The notes: generated by a model from the letters alone, not told the origin. A stretch of DNA of 64,000 bases from Rhizobium jaguaris (GCF_003627755.1 NZ_CP032694.1:3525501-3589500), one strand, 5' to 3'. Shown: positions 26,008 to 34,971, counted from the stretch's first letter. A program made the numbers and translations.

Positions 26008-26979
26008 ATGGTCGATATTGCAATGATTGAAGCCGCTCGCGCTCGCCTCGGCGGTCGCGCGCGACGCACGCCCCTTCTCTCCTCCCCCTTCCTCGATGAG
26101 ATCGCGGGGCGGCGGCTGTTCGTGAAGGCGGAATGCCTGCAGCATTCCGGCTCCTTCAAATTCCGCGGCGGCTGGTCGGCCGTGTCTGCATTAGAGCCCT
26201 CCGTACGCGCCAAGGGCGTCATCGCCTTTTCCTCCGGCAATCATGCCCAAGGCGTGGCGCTGGCCGCGCAACTGCACGGCATTCCCGCCGTCATCGTCAT
26301 GCCGACGGATGCCCCGAAACTGAAGATCGCCAACACTCGTGCCTTCGGCGCCGAAGTCGTGCTTTATGACCGCATCAAGGAGGATCGCGACGAGATCGGT
26401 GCGCGGCTCTCCAAGGAGCGCGGCCTGACGCTCATCAGGCCTTTCGACGAACCGCTGGTCATCGCAGGCCAAGGGACGGCCGGGCTGGAAATCGCTGAAC
26501 AGGCGGCCGAAGAGGGCATCGATGCCGCAACCGTACTCGTTCCGTGTGGCGGCGGCGGCTTGACGTCCGGCATCGCGCTGGCACTCGAGGCTCGCGCCCC
26601 CGGCTTCAAGGTCCGCCCCTGTGAACCCAAGGACTTTGACGACACCACCCGCTCGCTCGCCTCCGGCAAGATCGAACGCAACGCCGCCCTGCAAGGCTCG
26701 ATCTGCGACGCCATCATCACTCCGCAGCCCGGCAACATCACCTTTCCTATTCTGAAGCGTCTCTGCGGCGCAGGCGTGGTCGTGACCGACGAGGAAGCAC
26801 TCGACGCCATGGCACTCGCTTTCACTCGCCTCAAGATCGTCGTCGAGCCAGGCGCCGCCGTGGCACTGGCGGCAGCCCTCTTTCACGGCAAGGAGATCGA
26901 CGGCGACACGGTCATCGCGGTCACATCCGGCGGCAATGTCGATACCGACGTCTTCGAGACGGCGCTGCGCCGCCACTAA
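26008..26979 (+). CDS. Threonine/serine dehydratase-like PLP enzyme
   Basis: A fold-type II PLP enzyme of 323 residues. The Schiff-base Lys is K51 in SGSFKFRGG. SSGNHAQGVALAAQ is the substrate loop, and the phosphate-binding loop CGGGGLTSG is at about 184. It lacks the C-terminal ACT domains of biosynthetic IlvA, so it resembles catabolic threonine dehydratase or serine racemase. The enzyme would deaminate Thr/Ser to 2-oxoacid plus ammonia. The start at 26008 gives the family-typical N-terminus; an open frame extends to 25624 but overlaps DUF4865. Confidence 0.9.
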   Translation: MVDIAMIEAARARLGGRARRTPLLSSPFLDEIAGRRLFVKAECLQHSGSFKFRGGWSAVSALEPSVRAKGVIAFSSGNHAQGVALAAQLHGIPAVIVMPTDAPKLKIANTRAFGAEVVLYDRIKEDRDEIGARLSKERGLTLIRPFDEPLVIAGQGTAGLEIAEQAAEEGIDAATVLVPCGGGGLTSGIALALEARAPGFKVRPCEPKDFDDTTRSLASGKIERNAALQGSICDAIITPQPGNITFPILKRLCGAGVVVTDEEALDAMALAFTRLKIVVEPGAAVALAAALFHGKEIDGDTVIAVTSGGNVDTDVFETALRRH

Positions 26980-27030
26980 AGCTCGTCGCGATCTTTCAGA
27001 TTCGCTCCCACGCTTTAGCTCCTTGTTTTC

Positions 27031-27075
27031 GCATGTCGTTTTCGCAAAACCGCCGCACACTTTTGCGCGACATGC
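27031..27075. repeat. Rhizobial palindromic intergenic repeat (GCATGTCG...CGACATGC)
   Basis: GCATGTCG at 27031-27038 mirrors CGACATGC at 27068-27075. Within, TTTTCGCAAAA and CACACTTTTGCG give further pairing. This 45-base form is a common dispersed palindrome of Rhizobium intergenic regions. It lies 8 bases before the 3' end of the convergent lysE-like gene and may end both transcripts. Confidence 0.75.
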
Positions 27076-27083
27076 ATTAATCC

Positions 27084-27719
27084 TCAACTCGCCGCGCGGC
27101 GATAAAGCACCAGCGAACCGGCCAAAGCCAGGAGCGCGCCGCCACAGGCGCGTTCCAGCCATTTCGTACCTTCCGTCTTGAGGAAGCGGACTGCCCGCGA
27201 GCCGAAAACCGCATAGCCGAACATGATCGAGAAATCGAGCGAGGCAAAGACCAGCGCGAGGATGGCATATTGCGGCATCTGCGGCGCGGCAGGATCGATG
27301 AACTGCGGCAGGAAGGCCGAGAAGAGCAAGTAACCCTTGGGATTGGTCACGGCGACCATGAAGCTCTTCATCCCGATGGAAAGCACGGTGCCCCTAGCCT
27401 GCTCGGCACTGGCCCTGAGCATGCCGTCGATCGACCCCTTCGAGCGCAACATCATGATGCCGAGGAAAGCGAGATAGGCGGCACCCGCCCATTTCAGAAC
27501 CGAGAACCAGAATTCCGATGCCGCCAGCAATGCGCCGAGCCCAATGGCGACCGCGCCGATCAGCACGAAATCCGACAGCACGGCACCGACCATGCCGGCC
27601 AAGGCACGGCGTACGCCGTAGCGCGAACCATTGGTCAATGCCAGAAGCACAGTCGGCCCCGGCGTCGCGATGCCGATTGACGAGACGGTGACAAAGGCAA
27701 GCAATGCGGCGGTGTGCAT
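27084..27719 (-). CDS. LysE/RhtB-family amino-acid exporter
   Basis: An integral membrane protein of 211 residues with about six hydrophobic segments. It carries the family signature GIATPGPTVLLALTNGSRYG near residue 18 and an internal VTNPKGYLLFSAFLPQF. It probably exports an amino acid or derivative. The ATG at 27719 follows a perfect AGGAGG; the frame could extend to 27752 without support. A dyad CTGACAGTTGTCAG overlaps the upstream flank. Confidence 0.92.
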   Translation of the reverse strand: MHTAALLAFVTVSSIGIATPGPTVLLALTNGSRYGVRRALAGMVGAVLSDFVLIGAVAIGLGALLAASEFWFSVLKWAGAAYLAFLGIMMLRSKGSIDGMLRASAEQARGTVLSIGMKSFMVAVTNPKGYLLFSAFLPQFIDPAAPQMPQYAILALVFASLDFSIMFGYAVFGSRAVRFLKTEGTKWLERACGGALLALAGSLVLYRRAAS

Positions 27720-27845
27720 GGTTTCCTCCTGACAGTTGTCAGAACCTTGCATGCACCACTACGGTTTGCAAGCTTCCCACAGTCCCCAGATGTCACGATA
27801 GTGACGGGGAGGACGGACGCCCTCCCCACTCACCACCAATAGAGA

Positions 27846-28727
27846 CTAGTCCCCCAGGCCGGCATCCATCGCTGCCAGTGCACCGACCGCTGACCAGTCG
27901 AGATCCTCGCCGCCGTGGGCCAGCAAGGTCAAGAAGCGGTCGCGTAGCAGGCTTGCAAGCGGCAGCGGCACGTTCAGCGCCTCGCCGGCGGCCAGTGCGA
28001 GACGGATATCCTTTTGACCAAGCGGCGCGGCAAAGCCAGCCGGCTTGAATTTGCGGTCGGCGATCAGGCCGCCATAAGTCTTGTAGACCGGCGCATTGAA
28101 CAGCGTCGATGTCAAAAGATCGAGATATTCATGTCGGTCGACACCGCCCTTTTCCACCAATGCCATGGCTTCCCCGAGCGACTCGATCACCGAGGCGATC
28201 AGGAAATTGCCGCTCAGCTTGACGAGATTGGCGGATTTCGGTTCTTCGCCGAGAACGAAAGTATGCTGACCGATCGCCTCAAACAGCGGTGCCACGGCTG
28301 CGATGGCGCCGGGCTCGCCGGACGCGGCGATAAAGAGTTTGGCCGCAGCCGCCGCTTCGGGCCGGCCAAAGACCGGGGCCGCCACGAAGCGCTGACCGGC
28401 CGCGGCATGCTCTTTTGTCAGCCGCTCCGAGAGGGCGACACTGATCGTGCTCGATGAAATATGAATCGCATTTTTATGCAAACTCGCCAGCACGCCGCCC
28501 TCGCCATGAACGACAGCCGACAGCGCATCGTCATTAGCAAGCATGGTGAATACCGCCTCGCCGTGGCAGGCTTCTGCGACCGTTGCGGCGATCTTGGCGC
28601 CCTCGCCCACGAGCGCTTCCGCCTTGTCGCGCGAGCGATTGTAAACTGTAACGTCGTGCCCGGCCTTCAACAGGTTTGCCGCCATGGCACTGCCCATCTG
28701 GCCCAATCCGATAAATCCGATCTTCAT
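27846..28727 (-). CDS. NAD(P)-dependent beta-hydroxyacid dehydrogenase-like oxidoreductase
   Basis: A protein of 293 residues. The Rossmann loop is IGFIGLGQMGSAMAANLLKA, followed by the NADP-type VYNRSRDKAE. A catalytic Lys region NLVKLSGNFLIASVIESLGE and a C-terminal helical domain complete the 3-hydroxyisobutyrate dehydrogenase/GLYR pattern. The usual substrate-binding GxxGxG-like segment reads VAAPVFGRPEAAAA, typical of the subgroup acting on small aldehydes or 2-oxoacids. The start at 28727 follows GGAGAG; the frame extends to 28841 without family similarity. Confidence 0.9.
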   Translation of the reverse strand: MKIGFIGLGQMGSAMAANLLKAGHDVTVYNRSRDKAEALVGEGAKIAATVAEACHGEAVFTMLANDDALSAVVHGEGGVLASLHKNAIHISSSTISVALSERLTKEHAAAGQRFVAAPVFGRPEAAAAAKLFIAASGEPGAIAAVAPLFEAIGQHTFVLGEEPKSANLVKLSGNFLIASVIESLGEAMALVEKGGVDRHEYLDLLTSTLFNAPVYKTYGGLIADRKFKPAGFAAPLGQKDIRLALAAGEALNVPLPLASLLRDRFLTLLAHGGEDLDWSAVGALAAMDAGLGD

Positions 28728-28884
28728 TGGAAACTCTCCATTCACATATGATTCGTCAAAGCCTGAAACATCATCCCAATGTCTGAAACGGCTTTCCGGC
28801 GGGATTATGCTGCGTCCGATCCGTGGGCGATCGAAGGACAACAGGACGAACTACCAGGGCTCCAGCACATCTTTTTCGCCGTCG

Positions 28885-29514
28885 CTAGACGATCAGCAAT
28901 ATCGTACCGGTGCCAAGCAGGACCAGCGTCCAGACGAGATCCATATTAATCCAGGCGCTGCGCAATATCTCGAGTCCGACCCAGCGATAGACCGCGAGCG
29001 CAATGAGACTTGTGACCGCCAACATTGCAACCGTATGAACACCGACTGCCGCGATCGTTATCGCCGCGGTCGTATCCCCGCCGATGTCGTGCAATGGTGA
29101 CCCCGCAAGACAGAGCGGCATCAAAGCCGGCAGGAGCATGAGCCCGGCACCATGAGCCGTCGCCATCAGGAACGACCAGAGCACGAGGCCGGCAAGCCCT
29201 GTGCGCATGCCGATGCGAACGCGATGCCGATGTCCGAAGAAATGATGCCATAAAGCCCAGGCGACGAGGCCCGCTCCGGTGGCCGTGCGCACGGCCCCCT
29301 GATCTACGAAAAGACCGACCGCAACCACGGCTCCAGCAACAAGCGCGATGGATACGGCGTGGCCAAGGGCGATAGCAGGCACCGCTTTGACCACAGCGGC
29401 AGAACTCTGCCGGTGAACGCCAAGCGCCACGGCAAACAGCCATCCCATCGCGGGATTGAGACCATGAAAGGCCCCCAGTCCCGCCAGCAGCATCCAAGGC
29501 CAGAGTTCGTTCAT
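28885..29514 (-). CDS. Polytopic membrane protein, partner of the SBP56 gene
   Basis: A protein of 209 residues with about six membrane segments. An early AGLGAFHGLNPAMGWLFAVA has an H-G-x-N-P motif like those seen in small transporter families. WHHFFGHRHRVRIGMR is a His/Arg-rich cytoplasmic or periplasmic loop, and a second ATAHGAGLMLLPALMPLCL repeats the first motif. I do not recognise the family with certainty; a metal or small-solute transporter is possible. It follows the SBP56-like gene by 26 bases. GAGGTG precedes the ATG at 29514. Confidence 0.7.
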   Translation of the reverse strand: MNELWPWMLLAGLGAFHGLNPAMGWLFAVALGVHRQSSAAVVKAVPAIALGHAVSIALVAGAVVAVGLFVDQGAVRTATGAGLVAWALWHHFFGHRHRVRIGMRTGLAGLVLWSFLMATAHGAGLMLLPALMPLCLAGSPLHDIGGDTTAAITIAAVGVHTVAMLAVTSLIALAVYRWVGLEILRSAWINMDLVWTLVLLGTGTILLIV

Positions 29515-29540
29515 TGGCACCTCATCCGACAGACCTTTGC

Positions 29541-30935
29541 TCACGGATAACAATAGGAATCCGACGAACAATCTCCGCCCTGCAAGCGGACCTGGTGCGG
29601 ACGATGCGACTTTGGCCACTCGACGAAGAATTTCTCGTCGAAGGCAATGCCGCCATCCGCTCGGACATCAAGTTTCACCATCCAGCCAGAGACACCATCG
29701 GGATAGATCTGATCGTCGATCGCACCATAAAGCGAATTGGTGAAATAGACGCGGCGACCGTCGCGGCTGATCTCGACCATCTGCGGACCGCCATTCAGCG
29801 TGCCATTCTTCGCTCCCGCATGCGAAGCGCGCGAAACGACGCCGCCGATCCGGACCTTGCCAGTCAGCTTTGGCTTGAAGGGATCGGATACATCATATTG
29901 TTGCAGGTCTCCGGTTCCCCAGCAGGAGACGTAGAGAAATCTGTCATCCATCGAAAGGTCGATATCGGTGACGAACGGCGGCACCGCATTGAAACCCTTG
30001 AGCATCGGCGGCAACAGTTCCGGATCAGCTGGCTCCGCCGGAATATCGATCACCTTCGTCACCGCCCACTTCTCGCCATCGCGATGCCAGACCCATATTG
30101 AGGATGACAGGTCCTCAAGGCTGAGAACGCAGTTGACGAAGCCATAGGCCTTGGTCGGATTGTGCGCGGGTCTGAGTTCGAACACGAGCTGATATTTTTC
30201 ACCGAGATCGATCGTCTGCACATGCTTGCGCTTGTGCAGATCCCAGAAATGCAGACGGTGACCGTATTTCGAGCCGAGCAGGACTTCCGGGATCAGGCCG
30301 TTTTCGAAAGTATCCGGCGTGCCCCATTCGCTGGTGACGAGCGTATCGTGACCAAGGTGCCACCAGACATCATAGGAAAGCTGTTGCGGTCCGCGATCCA
30401 TTTCCCATTGGCCACGCACCTCGAATGTCTGGTGGTCCATGAGGAATACGCCGCCCGGCCCTTTCCCCTCGGCATTGCCAAGCGCCGCGATATAAATCCC
30501 TTCCGGTCCGCAATGAATGGTATGGGGTCTGGAATATCCGGCCCTCTCGGCGACTTCGCCGGGTTCGATAACCTTGACGATCGATGGCTTCCGACCATCG
30601 GGCTTGGTGTCGATGATATGGATGCGCGAGGATTTCAATCCCGGCACGACCAGATAGCGGCGCTCCGCATGCGGATGCGGCGCATTCGGGCAAAGGCAGG
30701 ATGAACAGGCATTCCAGCCGAAATGATGCAGCTCGTCGCCGACATTGGGCATCGCAACGGCGGTCACGATTTGACCGTAAGTGGTTGATTTGGGATCGAC
30801 ATCGACAACCGCGAGCTCGTCGGGAACCGCTCGTGTCGGATCGAAGGCTGCGACATAGGCAAGCGTCTCCGGCGCCGCCTTCATGGCCATGCGCGGTGAC
30901 GGATAAAAGCTTGGATCGGGTTTCAACATAACCAT
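29541..30935 (-). CDS. SBP56/methanethiol oxidase-family protein
   Basis: A protein of 464 residues of the selenium-binding-protein 56 family. It has the diagnostic NACSSCLCPNAPHPHAERRY near residue 80, and the His-rich motifs HTIHCGPEGIYI and DVWWHLGHDTLVTSEWG of its seven-bladed propeller. Bacterial members (MtoX) oxidise methanethiol to formaldehyde, sulfide and peroxide; this role is inferred from the family. The SCO1 and MauG-like genes of known mtoX operons are not here; a membrane protein follows instead. I chose the ATG at 30935 after AGGAG. Confidence 0.88.
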   Translation of the reverse strand: MVMLKPDPSFYPSPRMAMKAAPETLAYVAAFDPTRAVPDELAVVDVDPKSTTYGQIVTAVAMPNVGDELHHFGWNACSSCLCPNAPHPHAERRYLVVPGLKSSRIHIIDTKPDGRKPSIVKVIEPGEVAERAGYSRPHTIHCGPEGIYIAALGNAEGKGPGGVFLMDHQTFEVRGQWEMDRGPQQLSYDVWWHLGHDTLVTSEWGTPDTFENGLIPEVLLGSKYGHRLHFWDLHKRKHVQTIDLGEKYQLVFELRPAHNPTKAYGFVNCVLSLEDLSSSIWVWHRDGEKWAVTKVIDIPAEPADPELLPPMLKGFNAVPPFVTDIDLSMDDRFLYVSCWGTGDLQQYDVSDPFKPKLTGKVRIGGVVSRASHAGAKNGTLNGGPQMVEISRDGRRVYFTNSLYGAIDDQIYPDGVSGWMVKLDVRADGGIAFDEKFFVEWPKSHRPHQVRLQGGDCSSDSYCYP

Positions 30936-31269
30936 GTGAAGTGCTCCTGGCTCGCGTTTGCTAAACAATGAAGAATGTTCACTGGATGCATGCCGACAAC
31001 AGCCCCATCGCTGCGGAGGGGCAGGATCAAATGCTTCAATGGGATTCGAGACCGTCCTCGCGGCCGAATGGGCGGCAGAGGCAATGTTCCCCAGGTGATT
31101 ATCTCAGATAAAGGCGGGTTTGGGCAGCTTTTTTCGCCGCCACTCTCGCCGCGGCCGCTACACTGCCCGTTCAAAGCAGGGCTGGTGCGATGACGGTTGC
31201 TGCCTGATAACAAAAAAGCCCGCCGCCTTTCTCAGGCAACGGGCTTCGATACTTGCGAGAATCCGGCCG
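30936..31269. other. Intergenic region between SBP56-like gene and pyruvate kinase
   Basis: A 334-base gap. Its right end carries the pyruvate kinase terminator. The left 270 bases should hold the SBP56-like promoter; I find no convincing -35/-10 pair and no ORF with a ribosome-binding site. GC content is gene-like, so a decayed coding remnant is possible but nothing is recognisable. Confidence 0.5.
31212..31244 (-). terminator. Rho-independent terminator of pyruvate kinase
   Basis: Read on the minus strand: GCCCGTTGCCTG, loop AGAA, AGGCGGCGGGC, then TTTTTT. The stem has about ten base pairs with one mismatch. It lies 26 bases after the stop codon. Confidence 0.88.
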
Positions 31270-32709
31270 TTAGACGCCCGATTGGCCGTCCGAGCCGATG
31301 TAGGCGATACGCAGCATGTTGGTGGCACCAGGGGTGCCCAGCGGCACACCGGCCGAGATGATGATGCGGTCGCCGGGCTTGCCGAAACCTTCCTCCGCGA
31401 CGATGCGGCAGGCATTGTTGACCATATCGTCGAGGTCGGTGGCGTCATGGGTAACGACACAGTGCATGCCCCAGACAACCGACAGACGGCGAGCCGTCTG
31501 AATGATCGGCGACAGCGCCAGGACCGGAACCTGCGGCCGCTCGCGCGAGGCGCGCAGACCCGTCGTGCCCGACGAGGTATAGCAGACGATGGCGGCGAGC
31601 TTCAGCGTCTCGGCAATCTGGCGGGCAGCCAGCGAGATGGCGTCGGCGCCGGTTGCTTCCGGCTGGGCGCGCTGGGCATAAATGATGCCCGGATAGTGCG
31701 GCTCGCGCTCGATCGTGCTGGCGATCGAGGCCATCATTGCCACGGCCTCGACCGGATAGTCGCCGGAAGCGGATTCGGCCGACAGCATGACGGCGTCGGC
31801 GCCTTCGAATACGGCGGTAGCGACGTCGGAAACTTCGGCGCGGGTCGGAACCGGCGCAGAGATCATCGATTCCAGCATCTGCGTCGCGACAACCACCGGC
31901 TTGCCAGAACGGCGGCAGGCGCGGATGAGTTGTTTCTGAATACCGGGAACGGCTTCGAGTGGCATTTCGACGCCAAGATCGCCGCGGGCGACCATCAGCG
32001 CATCGGAAAGCTCGATGATCTCCTCAATGCGCTCGACGGCCTGCGGCTTCTCGATCTTCGACATCAAACCGACGCGGCCGCGCGAAATCTTGCGCACTTC
32101 GGACAGATCTTCCGGGCGCTGGATGAAGGAGAGCGCCACCCAGTCGACTTCATTGGTGGCCAGCACCGCGTCGAGATCGACGCGATCCTTGTCAGTCAGT
32201 GCGCCGACACCAAGCAACGTATCGGGCAAGCTGACGCCCTTACGGTCGGAAATCTTCGTGCCGGAAATGACGGTCGCGACAATGCTTTTGCCGTCGCACT
32301 TTTCCGCGCGAAGCGCGAGCTTGCCGTCATCGATCAGCAGACGGTGGCCGGGCTGAACCGACTCCAAGATTTCCGGATGCGGCAAGAACACGCGGGTGTT
32401 GTCACCGGGCACATCGTTGTTGTCGAGCGTGAAGGTCTGGCCCGGCTTGAGATCGACCTTGCCTTCGGCAAACTTGCCAACACGCAGCTTGGGACCCTGC
32501 AAGTCGGCGAGAATACCGATCGGACGACCACAGCGGGCCTCGACGGAGCGGATACGCTGGATCAGCGTGCGCATCAGGTCATGGCTGGCATGGCTCATGT
32601 TGATGCGGAACAGATCGGCACCGGCCTCATGCAGCTTCTGGATCATCTCCTCTTCGGAGGAAGCCGGGCCGAGCGTCGCTAGGATTTTGACTTTTCGGTT
32701 GCGTTTCAT
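31270..32709 (-). CDS. pyk: Pyruvate kinase
   Basis: A protein of 479 residues. The N-terminal KILATLGPASSEEEMIQKLH and FRINMSHASHD open the barrel. DLQGPKLRVGKF starts the lid domain. LMSKIEKPQAVERI contains the catalytic Lys, and ARGDLGVEMP and VATQMLESMI bind metal and substrate. The C-terminal allosteric domain includes CYTSSGTTGLRASRERP. It makes pyruvate and ATP from phosphoenolpyruvate. Its ATG overlaps the DUF1036 stop by one base (TGATG), so the two are coupled. Confidence 0.97.
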   Translation of the reverse strand: MKRNRKVKILATLGPASSEEEMIQKLHEAGADLFRINMSHASHDLMRTLIQRIRSVEARCGRPIGILADLQGPKLRVGKFAEGKVDLKPGQTFTLDNNDVPGDNTRVFLPHPEILESVQPGHRLLIDDGKLALRAEKCDGKSIVATVISGTKISDRKGVSLPDTLLGVGALTDKDRVDLDAVLATNEVDWVALSFIQRPEDLSEVRKISRGRVGLMSKIEKPQAVERIEEIIELSDALMVARGDLGVEMPLEAVPGIQKQLIRACRRSGKPVVVATQMLESMISAPVPTRAEVSDVATAVFEGADAVMLSAESASGDYPVEAVAMMASIASTIEREPHYPGIIYAQRAQPEATGADAISLAARQIAETLKLAAIVCYTSSGTTGLRASRERPQVPVLALSPIIQTARRLSVVWGMHCVVTHDATDLDDMVNNACRIVAEEGFGKPGDRIIISAGVPLGTPGATNMLRIAYIGSDGQSGV

Positions 32710-33197
32710 CAATTCTGGCTCTCTTGGCTGCCCGGGGTATCGGAGAGCTGAACCATCCAACTCGCCTGACGCCCCGTGTCGTATTCCTTGAATCCCATTT
32801 TCTGGTAACCGCGCGCGTAGCAATCTTTCACGCCTGGGATCTTGAATTCATTTTCCGCCACGCACATTTCGACATCGCCCGTCCAGCGGCCGCCACGGGC
32901 TGCGTCTTCTGCGTAGAGGTAATAATAGCGGGATTGGAGCGGCCCTTCGATCAAAGTAGCGCAGGTGGTAGCCGGAACTTGCCACCATCCCTCGGTCACC
33001 CAGCCTTCCTTCGCACGATAACCGATCGCCACGCCCACGAGATTCTGCGTACCATTGCAGACGCGGAAATCGGCATGGGCTGCATTTGGCATGAAGAAAA
33101 ACGGCGCGGCGGCGGCAAGGATGAAAAATGCGAATCGGGCAAACGGCCCCGACCGCGTAACGAAACTTGGCGCGACTTGGCTGAACACGGCTTCCAA
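32709..33197 (-). CDS. Secreted DUF1036-family protein
   Basis: About 162 residues. A hydrophobic signal segment (RFAFFILAAAAPFFFMPNAAHA) is followed by the DUF1036 domain: DFRVCNGTQNLVGVAIGYRA, EGWWQVPATTCATLIEGPLQ and YYYLYAEDA, with several conserved Cys. No ATG lies before the signal; a TTG at 33197 preceded by GGGAG is my best start, and the frame is open to a TTG at 33254. Function of DUF1036 is unknown; predicted periplasmic. Coupling to pyruvate kinase is conserved in rhizobia as far as I recall. Confidence 0.85.
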   Translation of the reverse strand: MEAVFSQVAPSFVTRSGPFARFAFFILAAAAPFFFMPNAAHADFRVCNGTQNLVGVAIGYRAKEGWVTEGWWQVPATTCATLIEGPLQSRYYYLYAEDAARGGRWTGDVEMCVAENEFKIPGVKDCYARGYQKMGFKEYDTGRQASWMVQLSDTPGSQESQN

Positions 33198-33403
33198 TGG
33201 GCTCCCGGTTATTCGTTGTTGCGTCTTCTTGCGCTGCCATCCATGGAATGTCAACGCAAGTCTAATCGATTATATTTCCTTCACGGGATGGTGACGGCAC
33301 CTTGCGGCCCGCTCCTTGCCCATTCAATAGGCCGAACCTTGCACCTTCCGCCCGCGCATGCAATCAAACAACGGGCTGAAAATGCAGTAATCGACAAATC
33401 CAC

Positions 33404-34201
33404 ATGAATGACTTCAAATCTTTCGAAATCATATCCGGCAATCGTGACAAAGGCATGGTCATTCTCGGTGATCATGCGATGCGGCATCTCCCCGAACGCT
33501 ATGGACGGTTAGGCCTGCCAGAAACTGCCTTTTCGCGGCATATCGCCTATGACATCGGCATCGAGGGCCTTTGCCGCAAGCTTTCGGCGCGGCTCGGCGT
33601 GCCTTCCGTGCTCGGCGGCTTTTCCCGTCTGCTGATCGATCCGAACCGTGGCGAAGACGACCCCACGCTGATCATGAAAATTTCCGATGGGGCGATCATT
33701 CCAGGCAATCATCCGATCACCGAGGAAGAGTGGGACTATCGCATCGAAGCTTTCCACCGGCCCTATCACCGCGCAGTGGACGAGACGATTGCGTCGGTCG
33801 CGGAGGCGACGGGCAAGGCGCCGCTGGTGCTGTCACTGCATTCCTTCACACCGGCCTGGAAGGGCGTCCCACGCCCATGGCATGCAAGCGTGCTCTGGGA
33901 CAGCGACGAGCGCGCCGTGGTGCCGCTGCTTGCAAAGCTCCGTGCCGACACCAATTTCGTTATAGGCGACAATGAACCCTATGACGGGGCGCTGAGGAAC
34001 GACACCATGTATCGCCATTGCATGGTCAGAGGCATTCCCCACGCGCTGCTGGAAGTCCGCCAGGATTTGATCGGCGATGAGGCCGGCATCAGCGAATGGG
34101 CCGAACGACTGGCACCGATCTTTTCGGCGATGAACGACGATCCGGCACTGCACGAATACAAGCGCTACCCGTCGCGCACCGGCCCTGACGACGAAGCTTG
34201 A
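33404..34201 (+). CDS. N-formylglutamate amidohydrolase-family protein
   Basis: A protein of 265 residues. It contains GDHAMRHLPERYGRLGLPET, DIGIEGLCRKLSARLGVPSV, FSRLLIDPNRGEDDPTLI, FHRPYHRAVDETIA and LVLSLHSFTPAWKG, the motifs of the N-formylglutamate amidohydrolase (HutG-like, zinc-dependent) family. True HutG hydrolyses N-formylglutamate at the end of histidine use. No hut genes are nearby, so the substrate here may differ. Followed by DUF1244 after 62 bases and a GapR-like gene on the same strand. Confidence 0.9.
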   Translation: MNDFKSFEIISGNRDKGMVILGDHAMRHLPERYGRLGLPETAFSRHIAYDIGIEGLCRKLSARLGVPSVLGGFSRLLIDPNRGEDDPTLIMKISDGAIIPGNHPITEEEWDYRIEAFHRPYHRAVDETIASVAEATGKAPLVLSLHSFTPAWKGVPRPWHASVLWDSDERAVVPLLAKLRADTNFVIGDNEPYDGALRNDTMYRHCMVRGIPHALLEVRQDLIGDEAGISEWAERLAPIFSAMNDDPALHEYKRYPSRTGPDDEA

Positions 34202-34263
34202 TGCCAAAGAAACGAAGGGCTTCGGACGACATCATGCCGGCGAAGCGGCTTGAGGAGATAGAG

Positions 34264-34569
34264 ATGACCGAACTCACCAAGGAACAGCAGACCGAACTGG
34301 AAGCAGCCGCCTTTCGTCGCCTTGTTGCTCATCTGCGCGAGCGCAGCGACGTGCAGAACATCGACCTTATGAACTTCGCCGGTTTCTGCCGCAACTGCTT
34401 GTCCAACTGGTATCGCGAGGCGGCCGAAGAAGCAGGGCTGCCGGTAACCAAGGACGAATCGCGCGAAATGGTCTACGGCATGCCCTATGAAGACTGGAAA
34501 AATCTGCATCAGACAGAAGCTTCCGCTGTGCAAAAAGCCGCTTTTGAGCTGAACAAGCCGAAAGAATAG
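34264..34569 (+). CDS. DUF1244-family protein
   Basis: A protein of 101 residues. EAAAFRRLVAHLRERSDVQN, LMNFAGFCRNCLSNWYREAA and MVYGMPYEDWK are the DUF1244 hallmarks, with a C-x-x-C pair in the middle that could bind metal. The ATG at 34264 has an excellent TGAGGAG site; longer frames to 34198 overlap the upstream gene. Function unknown, cytoplasmic, widely conserved in proteobacteria. Confidence 0.9.
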   Translation: MTELTKEQQTELEAAAFRRLVAHLRERSDVQNIDLMNFAGFCRNCLSNWYREAAEEAGLPVTKDESREMVYGMPYEDWKNLHQTEASAVQKAAFELNKPKE

Positions 34570-34590
34570 GGCTTCTTCCGTCGAGACGGC

Positions 34591-34621
34591 TTGACCTCGC
34601 GCTCCATTCGCGGCAGGTCAA
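34591..34621 (+). other. Hairpin in the leader of the GapR-like gene
   Basis: TTGACCT (34591-34597) pairs perfectly with AGGTCAA (34615-34621). Inside, CGCG (34598-34601) can pair with CGCG (34609-34612), leaving a 7-base loop and a 2-base bulge. No T-run follows, so a simple terminator is unlikely. It may be an mRNA control or processing element between DUF1244 and the GapR-like gene. Confidence 0.5.
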
Positions 34622-34660
34622 CGGCCCATCGAATTCAAAATCCCACGCAATCAGGAGACA

Positions 34661-34927
34661 ATGATGTCTGATGCTCATGGCGTCGCCCGCGATCAGCTTC
34701 GCGCTTTTGTCGAGCGCATCGAACGGCTGGAAGAAGAGAAGAAGACTATTGCCGACGACATCAAGGATGTCTACGGCGAAGCCAAGGGCATGGGCTTCGA
34801 TACCAAGATCCTGAAAAAGGTCATTGCGTTGCGCAAGAAGGACGATCAGGAGCGGATGGAGGAAGACCTCATTCTCGATACCTATCTCCACGCTCTCGGC
34901 ATGATCGAAGCACCGCCGGAAGCCTGA
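34661..34927 (+). CDS. GapR-like (DUF2312/UPF0335) nucleoid-associated protein
   Basis: A protein of 88 residues. [20 protein letters not shown] forms a long helix, followed by [20 protein letters not shown] and a C-terminal [20 protein letters not shown]. This is the DUF2312 family whose Caulobacter member GapR is an essential DNA-clamping protein that tracks overtwisted DNA ahead of replication and transcription. The assignment is from family pattern. Either of two adjacent ATGs (34661, 34664) may start it; CAGGAGA precedes them. A bidirectional terminator follows. Confidence 0.9.
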   Translation: MMSDAHGVARDQLRAFVERIERLEEEKKTIADDIKDVYGEAKGMGFDTKILKKVIALRKKDDQERMEEDLILDTYLHALGMIEAPPEA

Positions 34928-34971
34928 GCTTCCGTCGAAGGCTGAGCTTCGCGCCTCTGCGCCTGAAATAG

